Source of the DNA: an uncultured Halomicronema sp.
GTDB lineage: Bacteria > Cyanobacteriota > Cyanobacteriia > Phormidesmidales > Phormidesmidaceae
NCBI GenBank assembly: GCA_937897665.1
Contig: CALCPB010000019.1
Location: 1-13,957 of the forward strand
DNA: 13,957 nt
Direction: 5' to 3'
Both the position numbers and the translations under genes were made by a program. The notes beneath the pieces are model-generated. The model did no database searches. It worked only from the letters and a program-made list of their open reading frames with translations, and was not told the DNA's origin. How positions within the stretch are numbered: position 1 is the first letter of the stretch; every line of letters starts with the position of its first letter. Positions 1 through 6,527 of this stretch are shown here, one piece after another.

Positions 1-1272
1 CAGTCCATCGGCTTCCAGATTTTTCAAAGCCTGCCGTTCGGAGGCAAAGTAGTCATCAAAATCCTGGTCAAAGCGGAGGTGATATTTGGTCTCAATGGCT
101 GCTTTGGACAGTTCAAACTGACACATGAGCTCCATAATCACCGCGCGCCGCAGAATATCGTCGCGGCTGAGGGTGACGCCTCGTGCCAGGGGCAGCTGAT
201 GGGTATCCATCACGCGGTAAAAGTCTCGTAACTGCTTGTGATTCTGGACATAAACGTCGTGCAGCATGCTGATGGCCGTCATGCCAAAGGCCAGCAGATC
301 AGACTCGGGTTGGGTGGTATAGCCCTGGAAGTTGCGATGGAGCTGTCCAGCCTGTTGCGCCAGGGTCAGCTCATCATCGGGTTTAGCAAAGTGATCCATG
401 CCGATGAACTGGTAACCGTGGGAGGTGAGTTCATCCATGCTCAGATGAAAAATGTTGAGTTTTTCGGCTGGGGTGGGGAGTTGAGTCGGGTCAATATGCT
501 GCCGCTGGACGGGCTTGAGCCAGGGCACATAGGCAAAGTTAAACAGGGCGATGCGGTCTGGATCGAGCGCGATGGTTTTGCGAATGGTCTCTCGAAAAGT
601 CGCTGCGGTTTGGTAAGGCAAACCGTAAATTAGATCCACATTGATGCTGTCAAAGTCTGCTTCTCGCATCCAGGCCATGCCCTGAAACAGCATCTCCTCG
701 GGTTGAATGCGGTTAATCGCCGCCTGGACTTGGGGGTCAAAGTCTTGAATGCCAAAGCTAATGCGATTAAAGCCGAGCTGTTTTAACCCCAGCACATAGT
801 CGCGACTGAGCTGGCGGGGGTTGACCTCGATGGAAATTTTGGCATCCTTGGCAAACTGGAAATGCTGAGCCAGCGCCGTCCAAAGGCGTTCCACCTGGTT
901 TAGGGTCAGATAGTTGGGCGTGCCGCCACCCCAGTGCATCTGGTTGACTACGCGCCCTTGGGTGCGGGTGGCGACCTGCTCAATATTCTGGATGAGATAG
1001 TCGAGGTAGGGCTCTGCTGCCTGCCGCTGTTGGGTAATGATGGTGTTGCAGCCGCAAAAGTAGCAAGCGGTTTCACAAAAGGGAATGTGGCAATACAGGG
1101 AGAGCGGTGTCTGCTTGTAATTGCCAACGGCGATCGCCGTTTCAAAATCCGCGATCTGAAACCCGTCCGCCAGTTCTGTGGCGGGGGGATAGCTCGTGTA
1201 TCGCGGCAGCGGCTGATTGTATTTGTTGAGCAAGGCCGCATCAAATGTCGGTATTGAAGTCAGGGTTGTCAT
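1..1272 (-). CDS. hemN: Oxygen-independent coproporphyrinogen III oxidase, partial (C-terminus beyond window)
   Basis: Radical-SAM enzyme that decarboxylates coproporphyrinogen III to protoporphyrinogen IX without O2, replacing HemF in anoxia. I translated the minus strand from the ATG at 1272-1270; the frame stays open for 424 codons to base 1. HemN proteins are about 450-460 residues, so roughly the last 35 residues are missing. Visible marks: PRYTSYPPA near residues 23-31, and the cluster motif CHIPFCETACYFCGCN at 61-76, with C66, C70 and C73 as the expected 4Fe-4S ligands. The HWGGGTPNYL segment and the I(S/E)VNPR stretch are also typical. It lies 89 bp behind ho2 on the same strand, but an intrinsic terminator stands between them and no good Shine-Dalgarno is seen. 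In Synechocystis and Synechococcus 7002, hemN is co-induced with ho2 and chlAII at low oxygen by ChlR (established); chlAII is not in the window. Confidence 0.95.
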   Translation of the reverse strand, partial: MTTLTSIPTFDAALLNKYNQPLPRYTSYPPATELADGFQIADFETAIAVGNYKQTPLSLYCHIPFCETACYFCGCNTIITQQRQAAEPYLDYLIQNIEQVATRTQGRVVNQMHWGGGTPNYLTLNQVERLWTALAQHFQFAKDAKISIEVNPRQLSRDYVLGLKQLGFNRISFGIQDFDPQVQAAINRIQPEEMLFQGMAWMREADFDSINVDLIYGLPYQTAATFRETIRKTIALDPDRIALFNFAYVPWLKPVQRQHIDPTQLPTPAEKLNIFHLSMDELTSHGYQFIGMDHFAKPDDELTLAQQAGQLHRNFQGYTTQPESDLLAFGMTAISMLHDVYVQNHKQLRDFYRVMDTHQLPLARGVTLSRDDILRRAVIMELMCQFELSKAAIETKYHLRFDQDFDDYFASERQALKNLEADGL

Positions 1273-1297
1273 ACAGCATTCACTAAATGGAGATCTG

Positions 1298-1329
1298 AAA
1301 AAAGGGGACGATTGAGGGGTACCGTCCCC
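1298..1329 (-). terminator. Intrinsic terminator between ho2 and hemN
   Basis: Read on the minus strand: stem GGGGACG, 12-nt loop, CGTCCCC, then six T. The 7-bp GC-rich stem with an immediate U tract has the form of a Rho-independent terminator. It sits about 30 nt after the ho2 stop and 25 nt before the hemN start, so it would end or attenuate ho2 transcripts and reduce read-through into hemN. Confidence 0.75.
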
Positions 1330-1361
1330 ATCGTTCAGAGGAACCGAAAACCAATAACCTT

Positions 1362-2126
1362 CTACGAAGCGGCTGATTCCGCCGCCACCAGTTCTACAGA
1401 AGTCTGACCCGGGGCCCGTGCCGTACTGCCGGGCTTGTCTTGCCGGGTAATCAAATCAAATACATGCTCGCCAATGGCCGCTCTGACATCCGGCTCCAGC
1501 TCATGAAAGACATTGCGATTGAGGGCAAAGGCCCGATTCGCCTCCGCGACAATGGCTTGAATCTGCTCAGCGCCTACCGGCAGCGAGTTGAGGGCATCCC
1601 GATACCGTTGCTTACACTGGCGGCGGGCTTCCATGGTGGGCAGCTGATCAAACTCATGGAGGCCGGTGCCTTGATCAGGCGGTAAATCGAGCGCCGAACG
1701 AACGATGTGGCGCAAGCTCTGGCCGCCGGAGAGATCGCCCATGTAGCGCACGTAGGCATGGGCAATCAGCAGCATCGGGTTGGTCTGAGAGATTTCCTGC
1801 AGACGAGCCACGTAGTTGTGTCCTTCCGGGGAGATGGTAATTTGCTGACGCCAGTTTTCACCGTAGTAGAAGCGCAGATCTGCTTCTAACTTGTGAGTGC
1901 GCTCCAGCTCCGGGAAGAGCATGGGGCTAACCATGGGATGATGCCGATGACGCGCCATCTCAACTTCTAATGTGCGGTAAACATAATAGAGATCGGCAAT
2001 GAGCTTACGAAAGGGCTCTCTTTCCACAATGCCTTTGAGAAAGCATTTCATAAAAGCTGTGTTTTCAGCCAAGGTGTGAGATTGCTGGGTGCCTTCCCGC
2101 AGACACATCGCTAAAGCTTGAGTCAT
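1362..2126 (-). CDS. ho2: Heme oxygenase, low-oxygen (HO2) type by context
   Basis: Ferredoxin-dependent cleavage of heme to biliverdin IX-alpha, CO and Fe2+, the first step of phycobilin synthesis; soluble cytoplasmic enzyme. The 254-residue product has the proximal heme ligand His17 in QQSHTLAEN and the distal-helix motif GDLSGGQ at 130-136, both diagnostic. The last 20 or so residues are an Ala/Ser/Thr-rich tail. Start ATG at 2126 follows GAGG with 8-nt spacing. HO1 and HO2 cannot be separated by eye; I call HO2 because hemN follows directly, as in the ChlR-controlled low-oxygen operon chlAII-ho2-hemN. The promoter region carries a long palindrome and the leader a strong hairpin, both listed separately. 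Family assignment is near certain; the paralogue assignment is inference. Confidence 0.95.
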   Translation of the reverse strand: MTQALAMCLREGTQQSHTLAENTAFMKCFLKGIVEREPFRKLIADLYYVYRTLEVEMARHRHHPMVSPMLFPELERTHKLEADLRFYYGENWRQQITISPEGHNYVARLQEISQTNPMLLIAHAYVRYMGDLSGGQSLRHIVRSALDLPPDQGTGLHEFDQLPTMEARRQCKQRYRDALNSLPVGAEQIQAIVAEANRAFALNRNVFHELEPDVRAAIGEHVFDLITRQDKPGSTARAPGQTSVELVAAESAAS

Positions 2127-2208
2127 GGAAAATACCTCGAATATCGATTAATAGCTGAGCAACGATGTTTTGAGAGAACAGGTTCAAAAGACCAGAACAG
2201 CGAACCGA

Positions 2209-2245
2209 CACTCAAGACCCCTGAGACTTCCAGGGGTCTTGAGTG
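2209..2245 (-). promoter_or_regulatory. 15-bp perfect stem-loop in the ho2 leader
   Basis: Arms CACTCAAGACCCCTG (2209-2223) and CAGGGGTCTTGAGTG (2231-2245) are exact reverse complements with a 7-nt loop. It lies 83 nt upstream of the ho2 start and downstream of the palindrome at 2304-2337, so it would be in the ho2 transcript leader. No U tract follows on the minus strand, so it does not look like a standard terminator. It could be a transcript-stabilising or regulatory structure. Confidence 0.6.
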
Positions 2246-2303
2246 CCTGAGGTCGATCGCCTAACAGCTCTGAGTCCAGCGCTTAACAGCATCTCTCATC
2301 GCT

Positions 2304-2337
2304 CATTAATTACTATATAGCTATTTAGTAATTAATG
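2304..2337. promoter_or_regulatory. 34-bp near-perfect palindrome, probable operator of ho2
   Basis: Centred between 2320 and 2321; 16 of 17 base pairs match, the only mismatch being T2316/T2325. Outer arms are CATTAATTACTA and TAGTAATTAATG; the centre is ATAGCTAT. On the minus strand 2317-2312 reads TATAGT, a candidate -10 box, and no good -35 lies 17 bp upstream, which fits an activator-dependent promoter. By context the ligand could be a ChlR-like MarR-family dimer, since ChlR activates ho2 at low oxygen in other cyanobacteria. I do not recall the published ChlR box well enough to claim a match. Confidence 0.6.
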
Positions 2338-2426
2338 ATAGGTGTTGTGAAAACTTTACGGTTGTCTGGCTATTCAGACTGATCGCTACACTTTTTATCT
2401 TTGTGGTGTCCCCACAAAACCCACAA

Positions 2427-2467
2427 TTTTTTTTTTTTTAATCCCCCTTTTCCCCCCCCCCCCCCCC
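2427..2467. repeat. Homopolymer block T13 - C5 T4 - C16
   Basis: Adjacent mononucleotide runs: T13 at 2427-2439, C5 at 2443-2447, T4 at 2448-2451, C16 at 2452-2467. On the minus strand this is G16 A4 G5, which can form a G-quadruplex. Such runs slip during replication and are also common sites of sequencing and assembly error, so the exact lengths should be treated as uncertain. Confidence 0.8.
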
Positions 2468-2527
2468 AGAATTGGGGCTAGAGGGCGAATCATCCCATCA
2501 TTAAGCAACGACGCATCCGTTGCTCCA

Positions 2528-3277
2528 TCATCCCCTGGTCGGTAGGTCTGCTGTTTCGCAGTCTGGTTGCTGGGGATAGCTCTGGGGCATCACCGCATTT
2601 TTCAAGTTAGCTTGATCGAGCAAGGTGCCCGTCAGGTCAGCGCCCAGCAAATTCGCGTCTTCCAGATTAGCCCCGGTCAGATCGGCGTAACTAAGGTCAG
2701 CCCCTTGTAGATTTGCGCCACGCAGATCCGTCGACACCGTCCCCGGACGATAGTCGAGCCCTAAGTTGGCCCGACAGAGAATAGCCTGAGCTAAATTGGC
2801 CCCCTGTAGGTTGGCCCCACTCAAGCGCCCATAGCTTAAATCAACCTGTTGCAAGTTGGCCTGCGTCAGATTGGTTCGTGAGTCAGCCGTTGGGCGCAAG
2901 TCGGCCTCAAGCAGACAAGCCCCTGACAGATCAGCCCCTTGCAAGTTCGTGCCGCCTAGACTGGCTTTGAGCAGATTGGCCTCAACCAAGTGCGCGTGGC
3001 CCAGGTTAGCCCCACTCAGATCAACCTCGCGCAAACGGGCATGAGCCATCCTGGCCGCCCTCAAATCGCTGCCCCACAGAATTGATTCGCTCAAATCGCT
3101 GTGCTCAAAATTAGCTTGGCGAAAATGAGTTCGACCTAAACGAGATTGCCGCAAATCTGAGCGGCTGAAATTAATGTTGTTGAGCCTGAGCTGCAGTAGA
3201 TCACTCTCTAAAAGTCTCAACCCCGCAAAATCACGCTGGCCAGCGTTGTATCTTTCCTGAAGTTCTTTTCTATCCAT
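2528..3277 (-). CDS. Pentapeptide-repeat protein
   Basis: A 249-residue protein made almost wholly of A(D/N)LXX pentapeptides, for example GANLQGADLSYADLTGANL near residues 185-205. Such proteins fold as a right-handed quadrilateral beta-helix. The N-terminal 15 residues (MDRKELQERYNAGQR) are a charged cap, and the last 20 or so residues are non-repeat. Two short breaks interrupt the helix (around RPTADSR and LDYRPGTV) and may form loops. No signal peptide or membrane segment is seen, so it is probably cytoplasmic. Start ATG at 3277 follows AAGGA at about 11 nt. Cyanobacteria have many such genes, mostly of unknown role; the family gives no reaction. It is downstream of the cytochrome gene on the same strand with a 103-bp gap, so co-transcription is possible but not shown. 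Confidence 0.93.
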   Translation of the reverse strand: MDRKELQERYNAGQRDFAGLRLLESDLLQLRLNNINFSRSDLRQSRLGRTHFRQANFEHSDLSESILWGSDLRAARMAHARLREVDLSGANLGHAHLVEANLLKASLGGTNLQGADLSGACLLEADLRPTADSRTNLTQANLQQVDLSYGRLSGANLQGANLAQAILCRANLGLDYRPGTVSTDLRGANLQGADLSYADLTGANLEDANLLGADLTGTLLDQANLKNAVMPQSYPQQPDCETADLPTRG

Positions 3278-3380
3278 GACGTTATTTATCCTTAAATTTG
3301 ATGGGATGAGTGCTGACGATCGCGCCCACTCTGTAGCCTCGAAACGACCGCGACGGCCAACTGTGACACCTCCGGTGTGC

Positions 3381-3989
3381 CTAAGAGGCGGAGATCGCGG
3401 CCTCTAACGCTTGTTTGACCTCGGGAATAAAGACCGTGTACATGCCCCGTAAATCGCCCACGTTAAAGTCATAGGCGAGATCTTGGGGATAGTTGTCTTT
3501 CACAAATTGGGGTAGATCGCCTTTGCCCCCGTGGCAGGCCAGACAGCTGGCTTCCACATTAATCCGACGGTAGTAGCGGGTGCCGGGCTCGCCATTGAGC
3601 GTTGCTGAAGCCCAAAAGCCCTGCAGATCGGCATCTTGCTCAAACTTGGCTAGGGCCATTTGGGCTTGGAGGGTATCGGGTTCATGAGCCGGGTTGCGAT
3701 ACTTCTTGGCCAATTGTTTAACCTGCCAACCGTTGTCTTGGCTCAACTGCATCGCTTTCATCCCCACCGGTTTGCAGACCTGTCGCATGGTTTCAGCGGT
3801 CGGCGGTGCAGTGGCCTCTTCGAGATAGGCTGCCAGCCCACTGCGCAGGGCGTCTAAATTTTCAATTTCCTGGACCGCTTTAGCGAGTTCGGTCGGTTCC
3901 GGTTGGGCTAGCGCGATCGCGGGCAGCCCCATGAGGCAGAAAATCACGAGGGATACACCGAGAACTAATCGAGAGAACACTCTCATCAT
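3381..3989 (-). CDS. Secreted DUF3365 / Tll0287-like c-type heme protein
   Basis: A 202-residue protein with an N-terminal signal peptide (basic start MMRVFSR, hydrophobic core, probable cleavage after AIALA near residue 28), so it acts in the thylakoid lumen or periplasm. A single CLACH heme-c motif is at 149-153. The architecture matches the cyanobacterial Tll0287 family, which has a PAS-like fold and His/Cys heme ligation; Cys72 in QVCKPVG is a candidate for the Cys ligand (inference). I chose the ATG at 3989 because AGGAG stands 7 nt before it; an upstream GTG at 4019 is in frame but would put extra residues before the signal peptide. It lies downstream of sqr on the same strand, which suggests a redox or sensing role linked to sulfide. 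The physiological function of the family is not established. Confidence 0.88.
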   Translation of the reverse strand: MMRVFSRLVLGVSLVIFCLMGLPAIALAQPEPTELAKAVQEIENLDALRSGLAAYLEEATAPPTAETMRQVCKPVGMKAMQLSQDNGWQVKQLAKKYRNPAHEPDTLQAQMALAKFEQDADLQGFWASATLNGEPGTRYYRRINVEASCLACHGGKGDLPQFVKDNYPQDLAYDFNVGDLRGMYTVFIPEVKQALEAAISAS

Positions 3990-4009
3990 GCACAGTCTCC
4001 TGAATGAGT

Positions 4010-4180
4010 TTAAGAGCACGCTTTCTTAGGTTTAATAGCCGCGAAAGACTGGGGACAGCGCACCCACAAATCGTGCAGTAATGCCGACAAATACCAACCC
4101 GGCGCCAGGCCCGCTGCTCCGACTGCTTTGAGGGCCGTCAATGTCTTGGATGAATTGGCTTGCTCAGAAGGAAGCGACAT
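4010..4180 (-). CDS. Possible 56-residue small protein between sqr and the cytochrome gene
   Basis: On the minus strand an ATG at 4180 opens a frame ending in TAA at 4010-4012. The product begins MSLPSEQANSSKTLTALKAV, has a moderately hydrophobic middle (VGAAGLAPGWYLSALL) and ends in a basic KPKKACS tail. AGGA abuts the ATG with almost no spacing, which is poor. It fills the gap between sqr and the cytochrome gene (46 bp after the sqr stop, 20 bp before the cytochrome ATG) with codon use like its neighbours. I do not recognise it; a single weak membrane helix is possible. It may be a real small gene of the sqr operon or chance. Confidence 0.35.
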   Translation of the reverse strand: MSLPSEQANSSKTLTALKAVGAAGLAPGWYLSALLHDLWVRCPQSFAAIKPKKACS

Positions 4181-4226
4181 TCCTGTGATAACAGGGAACG
4201 GTCGCGATCTCTATGGCAAGAGGTGC

Positions 4227-5546
4227 TTAACTCGCTAGGGATTCTGAGCCAGAGGCTGCCGTTTTAGCCAGCGCGGAAACATCCTTCAGCAGTTGCAGCC
4301 CAAACAGAGTCCGGAGTCCCAACCGCTCGTACCAGGGCATCCCGACGCCAAAACGAATTTTCAGCATGAAATATTCTTCAAAAGCAGCTTTCACCCACAC
4401 GACCCAGGGCCCCCGCACCGCGTAGGAGTGTTTCCGCTTCCCGGTTTTGGGGTCGGGCAGTACCGGAGCGGCAATGTAGGCAATGCCCGTATTGCCAAAC
4501 TCAGCAAAACAGAGAGCCTCTAAAGTCGGCACTTGATGATGGGCTTTGCTCGCTTTGAGGTCAACGGCAATATTGTGGGCCGCAGCGGTTGCCATTGCTT
4601 CGGCCATTTGCACGCTTTTGGGGAGCCCAATCGGTACCGGAGTGACATCGGGCTGGGCCAATTTGACACTCACCCCGGCGGCGTAGATGTTGGCAAACTC
4701 GGGATGGCGTTGGGTGGGCAAAATGGGAATAAACCCCCTGTTATCACCGAGCCCAGGGACCTCTCGGATAAACTGCGCCCCCTGAAAGGCGGGCAAAATC
4801 ATGGCGTAATTAAAGGGCAACTGGCGGCCATCAGCCAGGGTCACGGCTTGGGACTGAATTGCGGTAATCGTGGCATTATCAATTACCTCAATCCTCCGTT
4901 CTTGCATGAGCTCGGCGGTCAGCTCTCGGGCTTGGCGTACCCCCGAGACGCCTAAATGTCCGGCGTAGGGTTCTGGGGTGACATAGGTGATTGGGACTTG
5001 ATCTCGCAATCCTCGACGGCGCAGTTCCTGATCGGCAATTAGGGCAAATTCATAGGCCGGGCCAAAGCACCCAGCACCTGGCGCGGCCCCCACCACCATC
5101 GGCCCAGGATTTTCGAGAAACGCCAGCCAGGCTTGACGGGCTTCGAGAGCATGGTCGGGGGTGCAGACAGAGTGGGTATAGCCGCCGTGGGGACCAATGC
5201 CGGGTACCCAGTCCCAGGCCAGGGACGCGCCGGTCGCAATGAGCAAATAGTCATAGGTGATCGCCGCCTGCCCCTCAATTGTCAGGCGCTGCTGGGTGGG
5301 GTCGAGGGCCGTCACCTTACCCGATACCCAATTGAGATTGTGACGTTGGGCGAGTCGAGCCAGGCCCAACTGCACATGCGCTAACGGCTTCAAATTGAAG
5401 GCAACCCGAATCAGCCCTGGAATAAAGGTGAATTCTGATTTCTCTGATACTAAGGTGACCGTATGCTCTGATGGCAGCAGATGCCGGAGTTCATAGGCGG
5501 CGGGCAATCCCCCTAATCCGGCCCCAATAACAACAACATTAGCCAT
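4227..5546 (-). CDS. sqr: Sulfide:quinone oxidoreductase
   Basis: FAD-dependent, membrane-associated enzyme oxidising H2S to polysulfide or a persulfide and reducing plastoquinone. The 439-residue product opens with the dinucleotide-binding GAGLGGLPAAYEL (8-20), has the ATG motif in LLIATGASL (101-109), and GCFGPAYEF at 159-167. The three redox cysteines expected of full SQRs are present: C128 (SVCTPDHA), C160 (GCFGP) and C346 (ALCFAEFGNTG), matching the layout in Aquifex and Rhodobacter enzymes. The conserved IYAAGV segment is at 287-292, and the C-terminal 50 residues form the amphipathic membrane-docking part. An in-frame TGA stands four codons before the ATG at 5546, so the start is fixed; GGAGG is 13 nt upstream, longer than usual. 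It is divergent from the nine-gene sulfur block. Other FAD-disulfide reductases lack this cysteine set. Confidence 0.92.
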   Translation of the reverse strand: MANVVVIGAGLGGLPAAYELRHLLPSEHTVTLVSEKSEFTFIPGLIRVAFNLKPLAHVQLGLARLAQRHNLNWVSGKVTALDPTQQRLTIEGQAAITYDYLLIATGASLAWDWVPGIGPHGGYTHSVCTPDHALEARQAWLAFLENPGPMVVGAAPGAGCFGPAYEFALIADQELRRRGLRDQVPITYVTPEPYAGHLGVSGVRQARELTAELMQERRIEVIDNATITAIQSQAVTLADGRQLPFNYAMILPAFQGAQFIREVPGLGDNRGFIPILPTQRHPEFANIYAAGVSVKLAQPDVTPVPIGLPKSVQMAEAMATAAAHNIAVDLKASKAHHQVPTLEALCFAEFGNTGIAYIAAPVLPDPKTGKRKHSYAVRGPWVVWVKAAFEEYFMLKIRFGVGMPWYERLGLRTLFGLQLLKDVSALAKTAASGSESLAS

Positions 5547-5717
5547 AAAACGCTTTCATCCTCCATCTTTTTTATTCGGATTTTTTATCAGGTGTTTGTT
5601 AATCCCTCGGGGCAGCACAGCTCTTTAAACGTCTGAGCCAACCAATCGGACAATACGTCAACAATTTGAGGAAGCTATGAAGCCCTTCTTTGTAGAACGA
5701 CTAGGTAGCCCTTAAGC

Positions 5718-5737
5718 AACTATACTACTAAGTAGTT
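5718..5737. promoter_or_regulatory. Inverted repeat in the sqr/DUF302 spacer, candidate operator
   Basis: AACTA (5718-5722) and TAGTT (5733-5737) are inverted with a 10-bp spacer; overlapping it, ACTACT-A-AGTAGT (5724-5736) is another perfect inverted repeat. The 18-bp core 5719-5736 shares 13 of 18 positions with 2312-2329 in the ho2 palindrome, including the ACTA-N10-TAGT frame. On the minus strand 5724-5719 reads TATAGT, a candidate -10 for sqr 173 nt from its start, as in the ho2 promoter. Confidence 0.5.
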
Positions 5738-5876
5738 ATATGACGTTATGAATAGAGTAAAATCTATGTATTTACCCTGAAGATTGCTTTCTCGTCAGGC
5801 GACTAAAAACAAGCGATCGCTGAAGTATTGTATTACTATCTGGTCATAAAATGAATAATGAATTGATTGGCCAGGA

Positions 5877-5933
5877 GCCTGTCTGTGTCTGACGGCGATC
5901 TTTATCGCCTGATTGACAGGCAGTTTCCCTGTC
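5877..5933 (+). promoter_or_regulatory. Leader with mutually exclusive hairpins
   Basis: GCCTGTC (5877-5883) can pair with GACAGGC (5915-5921), enclosing the inner stem GGCGAT/ATCGCC (5894-5899/5904-5909). GACAGG (5915-5920) can instead pair with CCTGTC (5928-5933). The two folds exclude each other and end 33 nt before the DUF302 start, near its ribosome site. The form recalls attenuator or riboswitch expression platforms, but no poly-U tract follows and I do not recognise a known riboswitch. Confidence 0.4.
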
Positions 5934-5966
5934 TCAAGACCCATGAAACAAGCGGAGTCATGATTG

Positions 5967-6386
5967 ATGTATCACTTTAGTAAGGTTGTTAATGTCTCAT
6001 TTGAAGAGGCCCTAGAGCAGGTGACGGCGTCGCTGCGAGCAGAGGGGCTGGGGGTGCTGACTGAAATTGATGTGCAAGCCGCCTTTCAGAAAAAGCTCGG
6101 CAAAGACTTTCGGAATTACAAAATTCTCGGGGCCTGCCATCCCGGCATCGCCTACAACATGATTCAAGCGGATGACAAAGCGGGGGCGCTTTACCCCTGC
6201 AATGTGGTGGTCCAAGAGCATGAAGATGGCCGCGTCGAGGTCTCAGCAGTCGATCCGCTGATGATGTTTTTGATGGTGCATACTCCTGAGGCCAAGGCGA
6301 TCGCCCTAGAGGCCAGTGAAAAGATGCAGGCTGTTATCGATCACTTGCCCGCCGCCGCTACGCCTGAACTGGCTGGCGTGGCTTGA
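5967..6386 (+). CDS. DUF302 family protein, first gene of the sulfur block
   Basis: A 139-residue soluble protein without signal or membrane segment. It carries the family's two hallmarks: GACHP at 55-59 within KILGACHPGIA, and LYPCNVVVQE at 75-84; C57, H58 and C78 are the residues most likely to matter. The start is ATG 5967 with GGAG 9 nt upstream; a TTG at 5964 is in frame but has worse spacing. DUF302 has no established biochemical function. Family members often sit beside sulfur, rhodanese and metal-stress genes, and the Cys/His pair would suit sulfur-species or metal binding (inference). It is the first gene after the divergent control region, so it should be the first one made when the block is induced. 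Confidence 0.88.
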   Translation: MYHFSKVVNVSFEEALEQVTASLRAEGLGVLTEIDVQAAFQKKLGKDFRNYKILGACHPGIAYNMIQADDKAGALYPCNVVVQEHEDGRVEVSAVDPLMMFLMVHTPEAKAIALEASEKMQAVIDHLPAAATPELAGVA

Positions 6387-6434
6387 GTTTTGCCCAAGTC
6401 CTTGAATGCTGAGTTTTGGAACCTTGAGTTCCTT

Positions 6435-6462
6435 GGATGTGTAGCCATTACTCGCTACATCC
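6435..6462 (+). other. Stem-loop between DUF302 and DUF2892 genes
   Basis: GGATG-(TG)-TAGC at 6435-6445 pairs with GCTACATCC at 6454-6462: nine pairs with a 2-nt bulge and an 8-nt loop. No U tract follows directly. It may be an intercistronic processing or stability element. Confidence 0.35.
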
Positions 6463-6527
6463 ACACATTGCCCTTAATTTAATTTTGACTAATTCAATTT
6501 CGATCGATTTTTTTGGAGATAAAACCC

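Larger units (their letters stand above)
2127..2527. other. Non-coding region between ho2 and the pentapeptide gene
   Basis: No convincing ORF. In order it holds the ho2 leader hairpin, the 34-bp palindrome, a small stem TTTGTGG/CCACAAA (2400-2418), a T13 run (2427-2439), a C5T4 stretch and a C16 run (2452-2467), then a 7-bp stem (2504-2524) just past the pentapeptide stop codon. The last stem could help end pentapeptide transcripts but has no clear U tract. Confidence 0.6.
5547..5966. promoter_or_regulatory. Divergent control region between sqr and the sulfur operon
   Basis: About 420 bp without a convincing ORF, placed where both transcription units must start. It contains two T6 runs close to sqr (5567-5590), the inverted repeat at 5718-5737, a HIP1 octamer at 5813-5820, and an alternative-hairpin leader at 5877-5933 in front of the DUF302 gene. 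No clear sigma-70 -35/-10 pair was found for the plus-strand unit. Confidence 0.6.

Noticed and set aside
238..1257. Plus-strand frames at 238-633 and 934-1257 and a minus frame at 948-1244
   Set aside because: They lie within hemN, whose minus-strand frame has clear radical-SAM motifs; the products show no family features.
2528..3277. Tandem DNA repeat or CRISPR-like array in the pentapeptide gene
   Set aside because: The 15-bp periodicity comes from the pentapeptide code; units are degenerate and in frame, with no fixed repeats and unique spacers.
4182..4195. CCTGT-GATA-ACAGG stem as the sqr terminator
   Set aside because: Only five pairs and no T run on the minus strand; too weak to call.
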